A stretch of DNA of 64,000 nt, taken from the NCBI RefSeq assembly GCF_007655135.1, contig NC_045134.1, positions 12,792,982-12,856,981 on the forward strand. The letters are read 5' to 3'. Below the pieces are notes generated by a model that did not search any database, had not been told where the DNA came from, and worked only from the letters and a program-made list of their open reading frames with translations. The position numbers and the translations under genes were made by a program. This DNA comes from Punica granatum (taxonomy: Eukaryota; Streptophyta; Magnoliopsida; Myrtales; Lythraceae). This document shows, one piece after another, positions 47,662 through 59,601 of this stretch. How positions within the stretch are numbered: the first letter of the stretch is position 1; each line of letters begins with the position of its first letter.

Positions 47662-47754
47662 CCACCTGTAGAGCAATAAAACAAGAGAAAAATTAAAACT
47701 TGATCGACAGCTAAATCACTTAGTTTCACAAGTAACAGAAATTTTCAAGATTAT

Positions 47755-47771
47755 CCCGGTAACGGCGCCAA
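47755..47771 (-). other. Primer-binding site of the truncated Athila-type element
   Basis: TGGCGCCGTTACCGGGA on the minus strand. One base differs from the PBS of the young element at 61,444-61,461. Confidence 0.8.
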
Positions 47772-47776
47772 AAACT

Positions 47777-49234
47777 TATTAGCCTATTTCCACCCCGAAA
47801 TTATATGGGTCGAAACAAATAATATCGAAGTGAATCAAGTATGGTCCCACTAAGATTACTCCTAAAAATTCTAGTAGTAGGCAAAATTATCGTAATCTAG
47901 CCAAAGTCAAACAGTCAATTAATTAATGGAAATTTTGAGAAAAATAAAAAGTAACTAAATTTTAAACCAATTAATTTAAATCAGACCCAAAATTCACTCA
48001 ATGACGACTGCCTAGGACTGCGATTTCCCCTAGCACTTCAGTTATTTAATTAATTCTCCCTATCACTAACTTGTCTAGGACTCAATTAATTAACCTAGGG
48101 TTCTAATTTATTCGTAAGGTTGTTTCGAATTCCCTAAGAAAATACCTACACTAATTGATTCCCTATATTTCTATGGTTACCGAATTAGTATAAATTCATT
48201 AAGATCCAACCCTACTTTGGCTACTTAAGGTGAATAGGTATATTTCTATCATACCCACAATTCAACCGTAGACCCGAATCTTCCCTCGAAATGATCTATC
48301 AAAGTCGATCTTAGGCTATCCTTACCTCAATCTAAATCTAAAATTTCCCTTTCGAGTTCAAATATATATTTTGATCAATTCAATTAGCGGCCAAGTATTT
48401 GAAAGCATAAAGCACAGATAAAGATAAATGAATCGAAATCAAAGACAAGAAAGGTCAAGAGAGAACAATAAAATTAACTACGTTATAGATTCCATCATAA
48501 TCCTAGGATAAAAACTTAGCACATACGGACTAGATAACACATGGGAGAATTCACAATATTCATTAAAACAAATAAAAAGAAGTTCACAAAAGCCTGCTGA
48601 AACCCAAAGCACCCGAGGCTCTCCTCTGTCATCGTGTTCCCAAAATCAAGCCGCCACCTCCCTCTGACTTGTTCGTGTGTGTACATGAGTGTTTGTGGCC
48701 GCCCTCCATATATATATATATATATAAAAGCTTTAGTTTATAAATTCTAGATGTAATCCTAATATATCTCTTGTATTTCAAAATTTCTATAATTAAGCAA
48801 CAAGAGATATCTATGATAACCTTCTCTTCCATAATTATATCTTCAAGATATTCCCTCCTTGATATCCAAGCAAATCGAGTCCACATCCGAAAACTTCTAG
48901 AAGCAAACTTCACAGCTCTTCATGAATAGGCCAAAACCCGGCCCGACAAAGAAGTCCACGTGCTCCTTTGATATTCCGTGCAAATCATCTTGAACTCTCG
49001 AGCACTTCAAAGTCTAGAACAACTATTAAAATAGAACTCGAATTAATAGCACACAATTCATAGGGAATAATCACAGAATAATTTGAAAAAGAATTCAAAA
49101 GACTAAACGGCATGCAAAATAAAATCTAGCCTAATAATAACCGAAAAATAACCTAAAATTCGACTATCTCAACGCACTAGCTCCAATTATTAGCTCAGTA
49201 GTGCCTACTTAAACTCGATTTCATCGAGTTATCA
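47777..49234 (-). repeat. 5' LTR of the truncated Athila-type element
   Basis: Read on the minus strand it begins TGATAACTCGATGAAATCG and ends just before the PBS. It is about 1,458 bp. A (TA)n run at 48,708-48,726 may have grown from a TATA region. Its sequence differs clearly from the LTR of the young element, so it is another family of the lineage. Confidence 0.65.
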
Positions 49235-50050
49235 TTGCACCACAGAATTTGCCTATAAATAAATAATAATGATTGGAGTAAATAAAACCGTAGATGGGTG
49301 TGTAGATGGGGTTAGATGATTGATGTTGGCCGGATGATTCTTTTTTTTTTTTCCCTTGAAAGGCAACACAATTCAGTTGTTGTTTGGATGGTTCGATTTT
49401 GTGATTGGGAATAAGTTAGTTAACAATGATTAATCATGCTTTAAGAGGAGTTTGACTATATATATATATATATATATATTTAGGGCCGAATTGACTGAAG
49501 ATGCAAACAGCAAGTGGGACGATGGTGCCCCGACACCAAACTTACTATCCGGAACAAACCCAATGCTTAGTGCCGCGAAACAAAATTTTGGTGCCACGAC
49601 ACGGAATACTCGTTCTATAAACGAACATAAGACTATAAGAGGAGCCAAGGGGCATAACACAACAAACCCGTTCATTCCCTCTCTCTCTCTATTTTATATC
49701 TTCCGATATCTTTTTTTGAAAGTAATTATACTTTCGTAGTGATTGCAAAATGGGGGGAAAAAAAAAGTCAGAACGCGCATATGTATATATATATATATAT
49801 TTGTATAGGATTGATTTCACTTAGAATTCTTCATACTTTTCTTATATGTTTAGATGCTTCATTTAGTTCAAGTTAATGTGATAACTGGAGGCCACACTAT
49901 CCAATTCCTTATGTAGCATAGTTCCAGTTCGACAGTTTTCACAAATTTAAATATATACTAGTTATTTGTCCATTTTTGTACAAGTTTACTAAATAAAATT
50001 TGTTTTCATAGGATCAAATATTGAAAATTAATTTATATTTTTGCACTTTT
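49235..50050. other. Spacer with TA microsatellites
   Basis: (TA)n runs at about 49,457-49,480 and 49,782-49,800. No gene recognised. Confidence 0.5.
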
Positions 50051-50057
50051 CATGTAA

Positions 50058-50780
50058 ATGATTGGATTTCATTTGACCGAGTTGGAGAGAGAATGGGCGA
50101 AAGACACGTTCTCTAGAGAAGGTCAACAAAACAAGTACAATCGACTATCCAATGTCGGAGCTTCAGTATACTGGGGAGGAGTTATCATAAGTACGCACAC
50201 ATATCGAGAGGTGCGTCTTGTAAAATACTTAATATGTTTATTTTTTTGTTATGATAGAAATAATCGTGCTAAGCCGTCCATTCATCCTTTGCAGAAGAAG
50301 GCCATGGGTGAAGAACCCACAGTGCCCCACATGTTTGAAAAATTACATAAAAGCAACAAAACTAAGGCATAAATTAGTCCTTTTGCGAAGGAGACACATG
50401 TAAGTTAATACATGAAAAATGATTAATTTATACTGCTTTTGGAAGAATCACATATACCGTCATGCATAATGGTTTGGTATTGATTCTTTGTGTAGGAAAA
50501 GGTCGAGGAGGTTGCTTCTCAGCATACGAATACCTTATCGCTAGCTGATACTACCCAAGCAGAGACTTGGCGGAAGATCGTGGGGATGAACAAGAAGGGA
50601 CGAACTTATGGGCTCAATTGGGCTCCTCGCCCAAATTGCCACGAAGCAGGGCATTCTAGGATAGCACATGTCAGACCAGACCCCTTAGCCCATGTGCACA
50701 ATGAGATTGGGATAATGAAGGGTATGATCCTCAAGCTATTCAAGAAGACAAATAGAGCAAAAAATCCAAGAAGGGCATAA
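50058..50780 (+). pseudogene. En/Spm-type plant transposase-associated gene remnant (Transposase_24-like)
   Basis: Three exon-like blocks can be joined with GT..AG introns: 50,058-50,214 (NRLSNVGASVYWGG), 50,295-50,400 (EEPTVPHMFEKLHKS) and 50,493-50,780 (AETWRKIVGMNKKGRTYGL). The order and wording are those of the C-terminal domain found in many plant En/Spm-related proteins. The middle block has an in-frame TAA at about 50,370. The last block ends with TAA at 50,778-50,780, eight bases before the next element starts. The N-terminal part is missing. Confidence 0.65.
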
Positions 50781-51029
50781 GAGCAGAAGGGCAAATGACA
50801 AAAAAAAAATCCAAATTAAAAAAAAATTCAATTATATCCTAAATTTTATTTTGTAATAAAAAAACCATAAATTTTTTAAATTGTATCAAAAATGATATCC
50901 GTTATAATTCCGTCAATTTTGCATCCGTGGACTGTTAACTTCAGACCTTTTTTTTTTTAATAAATCACCATCTCCCACCCTCTCCCCCTTATATCACGCC
51001 TCTCCATCTCAAAGAACAATTTCCCCCAA

Positions 51030-51455
51030 ATAGGAAAACCCTAACTCCCCCTTTGATTCATGAGTTCTTTCAAACAGCTTACTTCCGAGATTGTTGGACG
51101 AGCTGAGATCTTTGTCGCCTGGGGGAGGCAGGGTTCGCGAGTCTTTACTCGCAAGCTCCTTGTTCAATGCATCCAATTGCTTCTACAAATCCTCCCTATT
51201 GGTGTTCGCTTCCTGGAGCTTCACATTGAGTTCCTTAATGTATGAGATAGCATGGCCCAGGAGAGAAGCTTTGTCCATCTTCGATACATTCGGAACCACA
51301 ACCCGCAAGGCGTAGAATCTCTGATTTAGCTTGTTCCTCCTCTACCTCTTGGCCTCTACATGATTCAATGGCTCCTCCCTTCAATGACAGCTTCATTTAC
51401 AATAGAAAGCCTCGAGGTCTGGATGATTTGAGTCCCCAGTTTTGGACATGTATTG
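51030..51455 (-). pseudogene. Captured fragment of a MYC2-type bHLH transcription factor gene
   Basis: Read leftward from 51,372 the frame gives EPLNHVEAKR, a TAG stop, then [20 protein letters not shown] and [18 protein letters not shown]. This is the bHLH region of the MYC2/MYC3/MYC4 family, in which the basic region normally reads with Glu and Gln around that stop. Upstream, about 51,390-51,440, DSNHPDLEA then SIVNEA in another frame matches the acidic segment that precedes the bHLH in the family, and the basic linker between is missing. A second stop follows near 51,190. The fragment lacks the JAZ-interacting N-terminus. It is a broken gene piece; full MYC2-type proteins act in jasmonate responses. 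Confidence 0.85.
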
Positions 51456-51513
51456 GGTCTCTTTTGGCATGATTTCGGGTCCGTTGAATTTGGTACATTT
51501 TGGCATCAATTTG

Positions 51514-51546
51514 GCGCGCGCGCACGCGCACACACACACACACATG
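51514..51546. repeat. (CG)n/(CA)n microsatellite
   Basis: A gcgcgcgcacgcgcacacac run inside the Pack-MULE-like element, able to form Z-DNA. Confidence 0.9.
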
Positions 51547-51727
51547 TCACTTGGAAGAGTATTTTGTTAGTTGCAACTATAAAAGTTATTTTAAGATATG
51601 TTTAATTTGTGCGTGCTTTTGATTATTCGATACAGAGATGTTGAAATCGTTGGCTGGCATTACAAAGGTGGCATTTTAAACGTTCATGAACAACACTCAT
51701 AAAACCTTCATTAATAAACAAATAAAA

Positions 51728-52015
51728 TAGGTTAAATAAAAAATCCCAACCTTCAAAAAAGTCTCAATTTCATCATAAATTTGGTATGTAATGAAAAAAA
51801 ACCATATGTTTTATAAATTGTCTTGGAAATAACCTCTCTCCCCATCCGGGTCTCCTTGCAGTACTCCTAAAGTCTGCCCCGGCTAGCATCTTCTCTCATT
51901 GACCATTTCTAAGAAATTTTTAAAATATGTATTTTTTTTAAATTACAAATCAAAATTTAGAACAAAATTGAGACTTTTCTTAAAAATTAGGTTATTTTTG
52001 TAAAGAAAAGAAAAG
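51728..52015. mobile_element. Second inverted-repeat element nested in the Pack-MULE-like element
   Basis: Arms of about 100 bases share aaaagtctcaattt, taaattt and tattt…taaa words and resemble the arms of the outer element. The centre (ctagccggggcagac and its neighbours) is short. It is a related MITE, or a duplicated terminus. Confidence 0.55.
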
Positions 52016-52684
52016 ATCATCAGATGATGTGTAAACTTTTTGGGTACCATAAAGTCCATGTAGGCAAATAGACGAAAAACTTAACAGAATGATAACGAGA
52101 GGCCAAATCTAAGACGATTTTCAAAACATGTGGATTTTTTTATTACAAAGTAAATTTTAGGATAAAATTGAGACTTTTTACAAAATTTAGGTTTTTTTGT
52201 TTTTGTAATTTGCCCTAGCAAGAAAGATCAAACGAAGAAAAAAGGTAAATCTGGGTTCAAGAAGGGGAGACATGTGGTCGAGGAGTCCAACGAGGACGAT
52301 GATGAGATGAGGAGGAGAGTCCCTAGGAGTCTGATGACCCATCCTCGTCCAATTATTACTTTGTGATGTTTATGTTTGTTTTAAGATATTTGTGACATCG
52401 GATTTATGTTTTTCTCAACTTCACTGCTTGTTGTGTTAAACTTATGCATGTTGAACCTGTCGAACCATGTGCACATTGTGATTTTGGATATTTCTGAATT
52501 AATGTTAGATAATGTGTCAACAAGTTCAAATGTTATGATGGGATCTTAATATTTTATGGGGAAATTCTGCCAAATTTTTTTTTTAAAACCCCCTACAACA
52601 TATTCAATTATTGTATTATTTTTGTTATTATACATGTTATAAAATTATTGATATGAATATGGTATTAATTTTATTATATAATAG

Positions 52685-53722
52685 TGTTAGCGTGCGCACC
52701 CGAATTTCGTCTCGTCGGGGCACGCATGCGCGCGCCTATGCAACGCGGCTTGAGAGTGTCCACCTTCTCGGGGACGCGCGACGGACGCACGTGAGAAGGA
52801 GTCGCCACTTGCCATTTTACGACCCGAAGGTCGAGGGCCGGCAAGTTACCCGGGTCTAGGGGTACGGGGTACACCTAAAATATTAAGGCAATGGTCTGTA
52901 TGGAACCGAAAATTCCGAATTCGGGGGTTCTATTACGTGTGGGCCTATATCCCACATGCCCTTTCGGTACTCTAGCTTGTTAGGCTTGCCATTTTATTTA
53001 TTTACAGCATGATTAAGTTCCGCTCATCTTACGAGTTTTTATACCGTAAATTCGAAGAAACACTCCGACCGTTCGCTCTCCGACCGGGATTCTTACATGA
53101 ATAAACGTACAACATAAATCCTTACATTGTCCTCTCAAATAAATAAAATACAAATTACAACAACTGAATCCCGGTCGGTTCGCGTTCGGTCATTATCCCA
53201 CTCGTGCTCACCGTGTGGTCTGAAATGACTGAAATTGAAATTAAGGTGCGCACTCGGTGTTTAGGGGATTAGATCCCGTAATCTACGATTGGGGCGTTGG
53301 ACCCCATGTGAATCGTATCCTAAAGGATCGGGCTCGACTCGCATAACAAATAAGTGTAAAAATGTAATAATTAAGCGCAAATAAACAAACAATGAGATTT
53401 TGTTATTGCCGAATTTACGTGAGTTAATCAATTATTATCCGGGGTATCTTGGCATACAAATCCTACCTTAAAACAAACAAAAGGGATGATGGATAGGGTA
53501 TGTCGCATTTGACATTATTTTAACGGACCCGACAGACGTGATGTCCATAGTCAAGTCTCGAATGTGTGGGTTGTTTTTAGATTATTCTGTATCGTGACAA
53601 TATGGCTTTTACAGATTAAAAGTATTTTCACCTAAAACCCGAAAACCTAACCCTCTAATTGACTATTGCCCATGTTTGATTTAAGCCGAGTTTGTGATTA
53701 ATTTGTTTTCCCATGTTTTGAC
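52685..53722. repeat. Left part of a large LTR-type repeat, split by the young Athila element
   Basis: It begins TGTTAGCGTGCGCACCCG, a likely LTR start, and matches 43,590-44,000 in reverse. It breaks at the ttgac duplication (53,718-53,722) and continues at 62,721. GC-rich at first, without coding frames. Confidence 0.65.
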
Positions 53723-54975
53723 TGATCCCTTTGCAAATATATATAAAAATAAGCTCAAATTCTACCAGCAAGTGTACTGGGTCAGATCAAGTAATATAGT
53801 GATGAATAGAGTGTCGATCCCACAAGGATTAATTAAGTACTAAACCTATATTAGATTCTATTATTATCTAAGCAATCAAATTAAGAGAATTAACTAATTA
53901 ACTACTAATCAACCTAAATCGTCACAAAGAGCAGAAAGAGAATTGTACGAAAATATATCAATTGAAAGTGGGAAAAACAGAATCCACCCTAGTTTCACTA
54001 ATCAGATTGCCATCATGTTATATAGACTGATAGCTATGTGATTATTCAAGTGAGTTTATCAAGCCTTTAAAATTAAAGTCTTAAACCTCTAATTAATCAA
54101 TCAGCTCCCGCATCTCTAATTAATAGTGGACTCTAAATTATAATCATACACCTTCCAGTGCTATGATTGTCTAATGCCCTAAATTAATTATCCCTAATGT
54201 CTTAGCGAATAACTAACTAGAAACATTGCATTAATCCCTGGATAATCTCTAATTAAACTAATTAACGCAGCTATCGCATTTAACTAATTAGTCTAATCAA
54301 GAATTCCTAACAAACACTATATCAACTCCCGTATCAATAGTGTTTCTAACAATTATAACCAATTAAGAATTAAAATTGAAATTATAGGAATTGCAATCAT
54401 GAATCATCAACACATCTATTAATCCTATAACATGGCGACAATCATCATATTAGCTACCTAGGGTTTCATCATATTCCCACAAAAGAAGCTTAGAATATCA
54501 TGGAATTGAAAACACAATTATAATTCCAAGGAGTCATTGCAATAGAATTCATATTCAGCAGTAAACTCAAGATATTGAATCCTAAAACAAAAACCCAACA
54601 ATTCCTTTAAGGAATTATCTCTTCCACAATTCTTCGCTTCAAATCAATTGATCCAGGTGACGGCTCCAGACAAGACCCTTTCCAAAAACTCTCTAGGTTA
54701 AAAGAATGGTGAAAGATGGCTCCCCCCCTAGGGTTTCCTAATCTTGTTATGAGGAGTATTTATATCCACAACAAAAAAAAGATTTCCGAAAGATATATGC
54801 TGGCTCCAAATTGCGCAAAACTCCTCAATATTGCTCGTAATTCCATCTAAGTCCTCAAAGACCTACAATATCAAATTACACATAATTAAGCACCGACTTC
54901 TTATAATTTCTATAAAATTAATAATAATTTAACATGAATTGCACAATAAAATATGAGTATAATATGCCCTTATCA
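53723..54975 (-). repeat. 3' LTR of the young Athila-type element
   Basis: 1,253 bp, TGATCCC to CTTATCA on the plus strand. It differs from the 5' LTR at only about four places by eye. TSD ttgac at 53,718-53,722. Confidence 0.95.
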
Positions 54976-54990
54976 ACTTCCCCACACTTG
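54976..54990 (-). other. Polypurine tract of the young Athila-type element
   Basis: CAAGTGTGGGGAAGT on the minus strand, directly before the 3' LTR. A second copy of AAGTGTGGGGAAG lies 1.27 kb further inside (56,241-56,260). Confidence 0.85.
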
Positions 54991-56666
54991 AACTTTTGCT
55001 TGTCCTCAAGCAAAATAAATAAGACCAAGGAAAGAAATCTATCAGAGAGAGTACAAATTTTCATATTCACTGATTTAAGCATTTGATATCTCATAATTTA
55101 TTACTCGTTATTTTGTGGTGCCCACTGCTCAAACCAAACTGGAAACATGTGATCAGAGTACTACAGTTGAAATTAACCAGCTAATCTAGAGAAAGCAAAT
55201 TTTAATCCAAGCGTTTAGCCTAAGATTTCTATTTCAAAAGTAAATACTCAGTCCTATAAGGAAAAATACACATTTAAACTTCATAGCTGTTAGCAGGCAT
55301 ATAATCCCTCTAATTTTCCCTCTAAGCAAGTCAACAAGGTAGTGAAAGCATATGGTATCTGCTTCGTCCCTAGGTTTTCTTCCTTTTTATTACAAGTCTT
55401 AATTTATTTTTTTGTTTTTGCATTCAATTTTTCCTTTCTGTTTAAGAAGCAAATTTTTTTTTTTTTTTTCAAGTCCAATTTTTGTTTGAACTTGTGCCTT
55501 TCCGCTCTTCTCGTTATAGTGAGTTCATTGAGTCGGCACATCCCGGGCTCATCACCCAAGTGACCGGGTTTTAAAGGGACCCCTACGAACTCTTCCTCAC
55601 TCTAACATTCAAGTTAGGATACTCATAACTCAATTCTTGAGTCATTGGAGTAAAGGCTATGCTTGCTTTTTTTTTTTTGAATGCTCACTAACACTTTTCA
55701 GACTTCTTTTATAGGAATCACTAAGTACAAAGCTTCTTCTACCTCTTTCACTAAATGTTAAAGTGCTATTAGAATAATTAAAAAGAGGATATACTAACTA
55801 ACTTTGCTTAGAAGTAGACCTGTTTATTTTTCACTTAAGGACTTGACCGACTCTTAAACTTCAAACTCTAGGGCTAAAAACTAGGTAAATTTGATTTCTA
55901 AAGATTTGACTAATTAATTTTAACTAAGTACAAAAATCACAACAGTGGTGAGTAGGGCGCCTAAGTGAGTCAATTTTTTTCAAACAATTCCTGAACAAAT
56001 GCTATCAACAGTATTCTTCGTACAATCTCTAGATTTCAATAATTAAAAAAAATTAAAAAAAAAAAAAAAGAATTTGGCCTAACAATTGCCAGATAACTTA
56101 AGGACAATTATAATTCAAGGTGACAGGGAAGTATAACTATTTATCAACAAAGACAGGCATCAGATGTCATGAGTAACAAATTAAATCACAGAATTCAGAC
56201 ATCAACACTATACTCAATTTTATACTCCATCTGTTTAGTATCTCCCTTCCCCACACTTAGATTAAACAGTGTCCTCACTGTTCCTAATGTAGCTCTAGTA
56301 AAACGAAAATAAAAATAAAGAACATAAGAGAAAAAGAGATACTAGTACTTCCCCGGTTTCGAAAAATTAAGTTGAAGCAATTGGAGTTCCAACTGGTATA
56401 GCAATAGAGAGAGTCAGCAGTTGTTATCCACCCTGGCTTCAAAAACAAAAGAAAACAACAAAAAGAACAAAAATAGCAGATAATCCATCTTAACTAAAAC
56501 AATCAAATAGCAAATATCCCAAGTCTACCCAATGAGTGGGTGCTTGATAAAGTACAAACCAACAGCAAATCAAAATAAAACAAATGAAGCAAAAGAATTG
56601 AGAGCCAACAGGGACTTTAGCTCTCAGACATGGGCTGCCTCCCATGAAGCACTTAGTTTATAGTCG
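54991..56666 (-). other. Non-coding 3' region of the young Athila-type element
   Basis: About 1.7 kb between integrase and polypurine tract. In Athila elements this place often holds an env-like frame; here no frame of weight remains. It contains poly-T and poly-A runs and the second polypurine-like motif. Confidence 0.7.
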
Positions 56667-57977
56667 CTAGTTCGACTTTTCCAATTCTTCAACCGAATTT
56701 GCTAGATCCACCGTAGTGGCATCACCATCAATATTTTCCCCTTCAAAGTAATGCTTGAGAAGATGACCGTTTACTTTAAAAGTGCGGTCATCTTCTGACT
56801 TCAGCTCAACTGCACCATAGGGAAAAACATTAGAAATAACAAATGGTCCAGACCATCGAGATTTTAACTTACCTGGGAACAACTTCAAGCGAGAGTTGTA
56901 TAATAGGACTTTCTGACCAGGCAAAAACTCTCGCTTTAGGATGTTCCTATCATGCCATCGCTTGGCTCGCTCCTTGTATATCCTAGCATTTTCATATGCT
57001 TCCTCTCTCATCTCAGCCATCTGATTCAATTGGAGCAATCTCTTTTCACCTGCAGCTTGTAAATCAAAGTTAAGGTATTTTATGGCCCAATATGCTTTGT
57101 GCTCAAGCTCTACTGGTAGGTGACATGATTTACCATAAACAATCTTGTATGGGGACATTCCTATGGGGGTTTTGAAAGCTGTCCTGTAAGCCCACAATGC
57201 ATCATCAAGTTTTAAAGACCAATCTTTCCTAGATGCATTGACTGTTTTCTCTAAGATACGCTTTATTTCCCTATTGGACACCTCAACCTGTCCACAAGTC
57301 TGTGGATGATAAGGGGTGGCAATTTTATGAGTAACTCCATATTTTGATAATAATTTTTCAAATTGCCGATTGCAAAAATGTGATCCCCCATCACTTATAA
57401 TGGCTCTAGGTACCCCAAATCTTGAAAAGATGTTCTTTTTCAAAAATCTGATTACAACTCTGGCATCATTACTTTGTAGAGCAACTGCTTCTACCCATTT
57501 TGAAACATAATCAACAGCCACAAGAATATATTTATTTGAAAAAGAAGAGGGAAAAGGACCCATAAAGTCTATTCCCCACACATCAAAAAGCTCAATTACA
57601 AGAATGCTATTTTGTGGTACTTCATGTCTCCTAGAAATATTGCCAGTTCTTTGGCATGGAGCACAAGACATAATGTAATTCCTGCAATCATGAAATACTC
57701 TAGGCCAATAAAATCCACAAGATAAGATCTTAGTTGCAGTTCTTTCCACACCAAAGTGGCCTCCTGCTTCCTTAGAATGACAGTGTTGTATTATGCTAAG
57801 TTGTTCAGTTTCAGGCACACAGCGTCTAATTACTTGGTCAGCACAATATTTAAACAGATATGGTTCATCCCAAAAATAGTATTTCACATCATGCAAAAAT
57901 TTCTTTTTCAAGTAAATTACAAAGAGGTCTAGAGATTTTAGAAAAGTCCTTGATAAATCTCCTGTAGAAGCCAGCAT
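56667..57977 (-). pseudogene. Integrase part of the Athila-type polyprotein
   Basis: The frame is open over the whole domain. The HHCC zinc region ([11 protein letters not shown] to CAPCQRTG), then the D,D,E core ([26 protein letters not shown]) and the GPY-type tail (SRWSGPFVI) are all present. There is no chromodomain, as expected for Athila. The first residues come from the reverse transcriptase region read in another frame, because a deletion near 57,900 joined the two. On its own it has no start codon of its own that makes sense. Confidence 0.92.
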
Positions 57978-59601
57978 GTCCTAAGAAGCTCCTTACTCCT
58001 TTTGTTGAAGTGGGTGGTGGCAACTTCTCTATTATCTCCACTTTTGCTCGATCAACTTCAATCCCTTTCTTTGACACCTTGTGACCTAAGACTATACCCT
58101 CTCTTACCATAAAATGACATTTCTCCCAGTTCAGAAGCAGATTAGTCTCCTTACATCTTTTAAGCACACAGCCTAAATTTGTCAGACAAGATTCAAATGA
58201 CTTCCCAAAAACAGAGAAATCATCCATAAATATTTCAATAAAATTCTCTAACATGTCAGAAAATATAGACATCATGCACCTCTGGAAAGTGGCAGGTGCA
58301 TTACAGAGACCGAAAGGCATTCTCCTAAAGGCAAAAGTGCCATAAGGACAAGTAAATGTGGTTTTCTCCTGGTCCTCGGGTGCTATATGAATCTGATTGT
58401 AACCAGAATAACCATCTAGAAAACAATAATAATCATGCCCTGCAAGTTTTTCTAGCATCTGATCAATGAAGGGGAGGGGGAAATGGTCTTTACGGGTAGC
58501 ATCATTTAGTTTCCTGTAATCTATACAAACTCTCCACCCAGTCATAGTACGAGTCGGGATTAATTTATTGACCTCATTTTTAACCACAGTCATACCACCC
58601 TTTTTGGGCACTACTTGAACAGGACTAACCCATTTACTATCTGAGATAGGATAGATAATACCTGCATCCAACAGTTTAAGCACTTCTTTCTTCACTACCT
58701 CTTTGAGAGTTGGGTTAAGTCGCCTCTGTGGTTGCACTATGGGTTTGCACTCAGCTTCCAACATTATCCTGTGAGTGCAAATCAAAGGGCTGATCCCTTT
58801 GATATCTGCAATAGTCCATCCTATTGCCTCCTTGTGCTCTCTCAGCACGCTTAGGAGCTGTTGCTCCTGATCACCTGTCAAGGAAGAAGAGATAATTATT
58901 GGCAAAGTATCATCTATTCCAAGATAGGCATATTTTAAATGGCTAGGCAATGGTTTAAGTTCTAGCACCGGGGACTGTGTCAAAGATGATACTGGTTTTG
59001 TCGCACTAGTGCCCAGCTCCTCATAGTAGCGAGCCTTGATTTCTGATACCTTCTCCACAGATTCTTCCTCATGCTCATCATCATCACTCCAATCGTCCAG
59101 ATCCCTAAGGACTGATTCCATTGTATCCACACCTGCTTTCTCCTCCACAGACTCAGAGATAAGCTCATCAATAATATCAATGGTGTAACATGATTTGCCA
59201 TCATCAAATTTCTTTATGGCGTCATAAACATTAAAAGTTATTTGTTCATTCATAACTCTTAAAGTGAGCTTACCTTGTTCCACATCTATTAATGCTTTAC
59301 CTGTCGCAAGGAACGGTCTGCCAAGGATCATGGGCACCTCTCTGTCCTCCTCCATCTCCAAGACTATGAAGTCGACTGGAAATATAAATTTGTCTACCTT
59401 CACCAGGACATTCTCAACAATACCCTTTGGATATTTGATACTCCTGTCAGCAAGTTGCAAGGTAATATGAGTTTTCTTGCATTCTCCAAGTCCAAGTTTC
59501 CTGAAAATAGACAGAGGCATTAAATTTATACTTGCACCTGAATCGATAAGAACGTTCTCAAAATGAAAATTCCCTATAGTACAAGGAACAGTGAAACTCC
59601 C
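57889..59601 (-). pseudogene. Protease and reverse transcriptase of the Athila-type element; RNase H deleted
   Basis: The frame continues from gag past a TAG (59,602-59,604). Protease has IDSGAS (near 59,535); a linker rich in Asp and Glu follows; RT has RVCIDYRKLND, FLDGYSGYNQI, MPFGLCNAPATFQR and FMDD (58,216-58,230). It ends in NLLEKE, where the RNase H domain should begin. The sequence passes within a few bases into KKFLHD…[11 protein letters not shown], which belongs after RNase H. About 750 bases are therefore missing, with a short AAAGAAAT-like overlap at the join and a frame change. The remaining code is otherwise open. Confidence 0.93.

Larger units (their letters stand above)
50788..52216. 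mobile_element. Pack-MULE-like element
   Basis: Long inverted arms (about 50,788-50,945 and 52,065-52,216) share agggcaaat, caattttatcctaaa and ttttgtaataaaaaaa. The flanks agcagaa and agcaagaa could be a decayed target duplication. Between the arms lies a fragment of a host bHLH gene (51,030-51,455), then a CG/CA microsatellite, then a second element with the same type of ends (51,728-52,015). No transposase is present. Confidence 0.65.
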
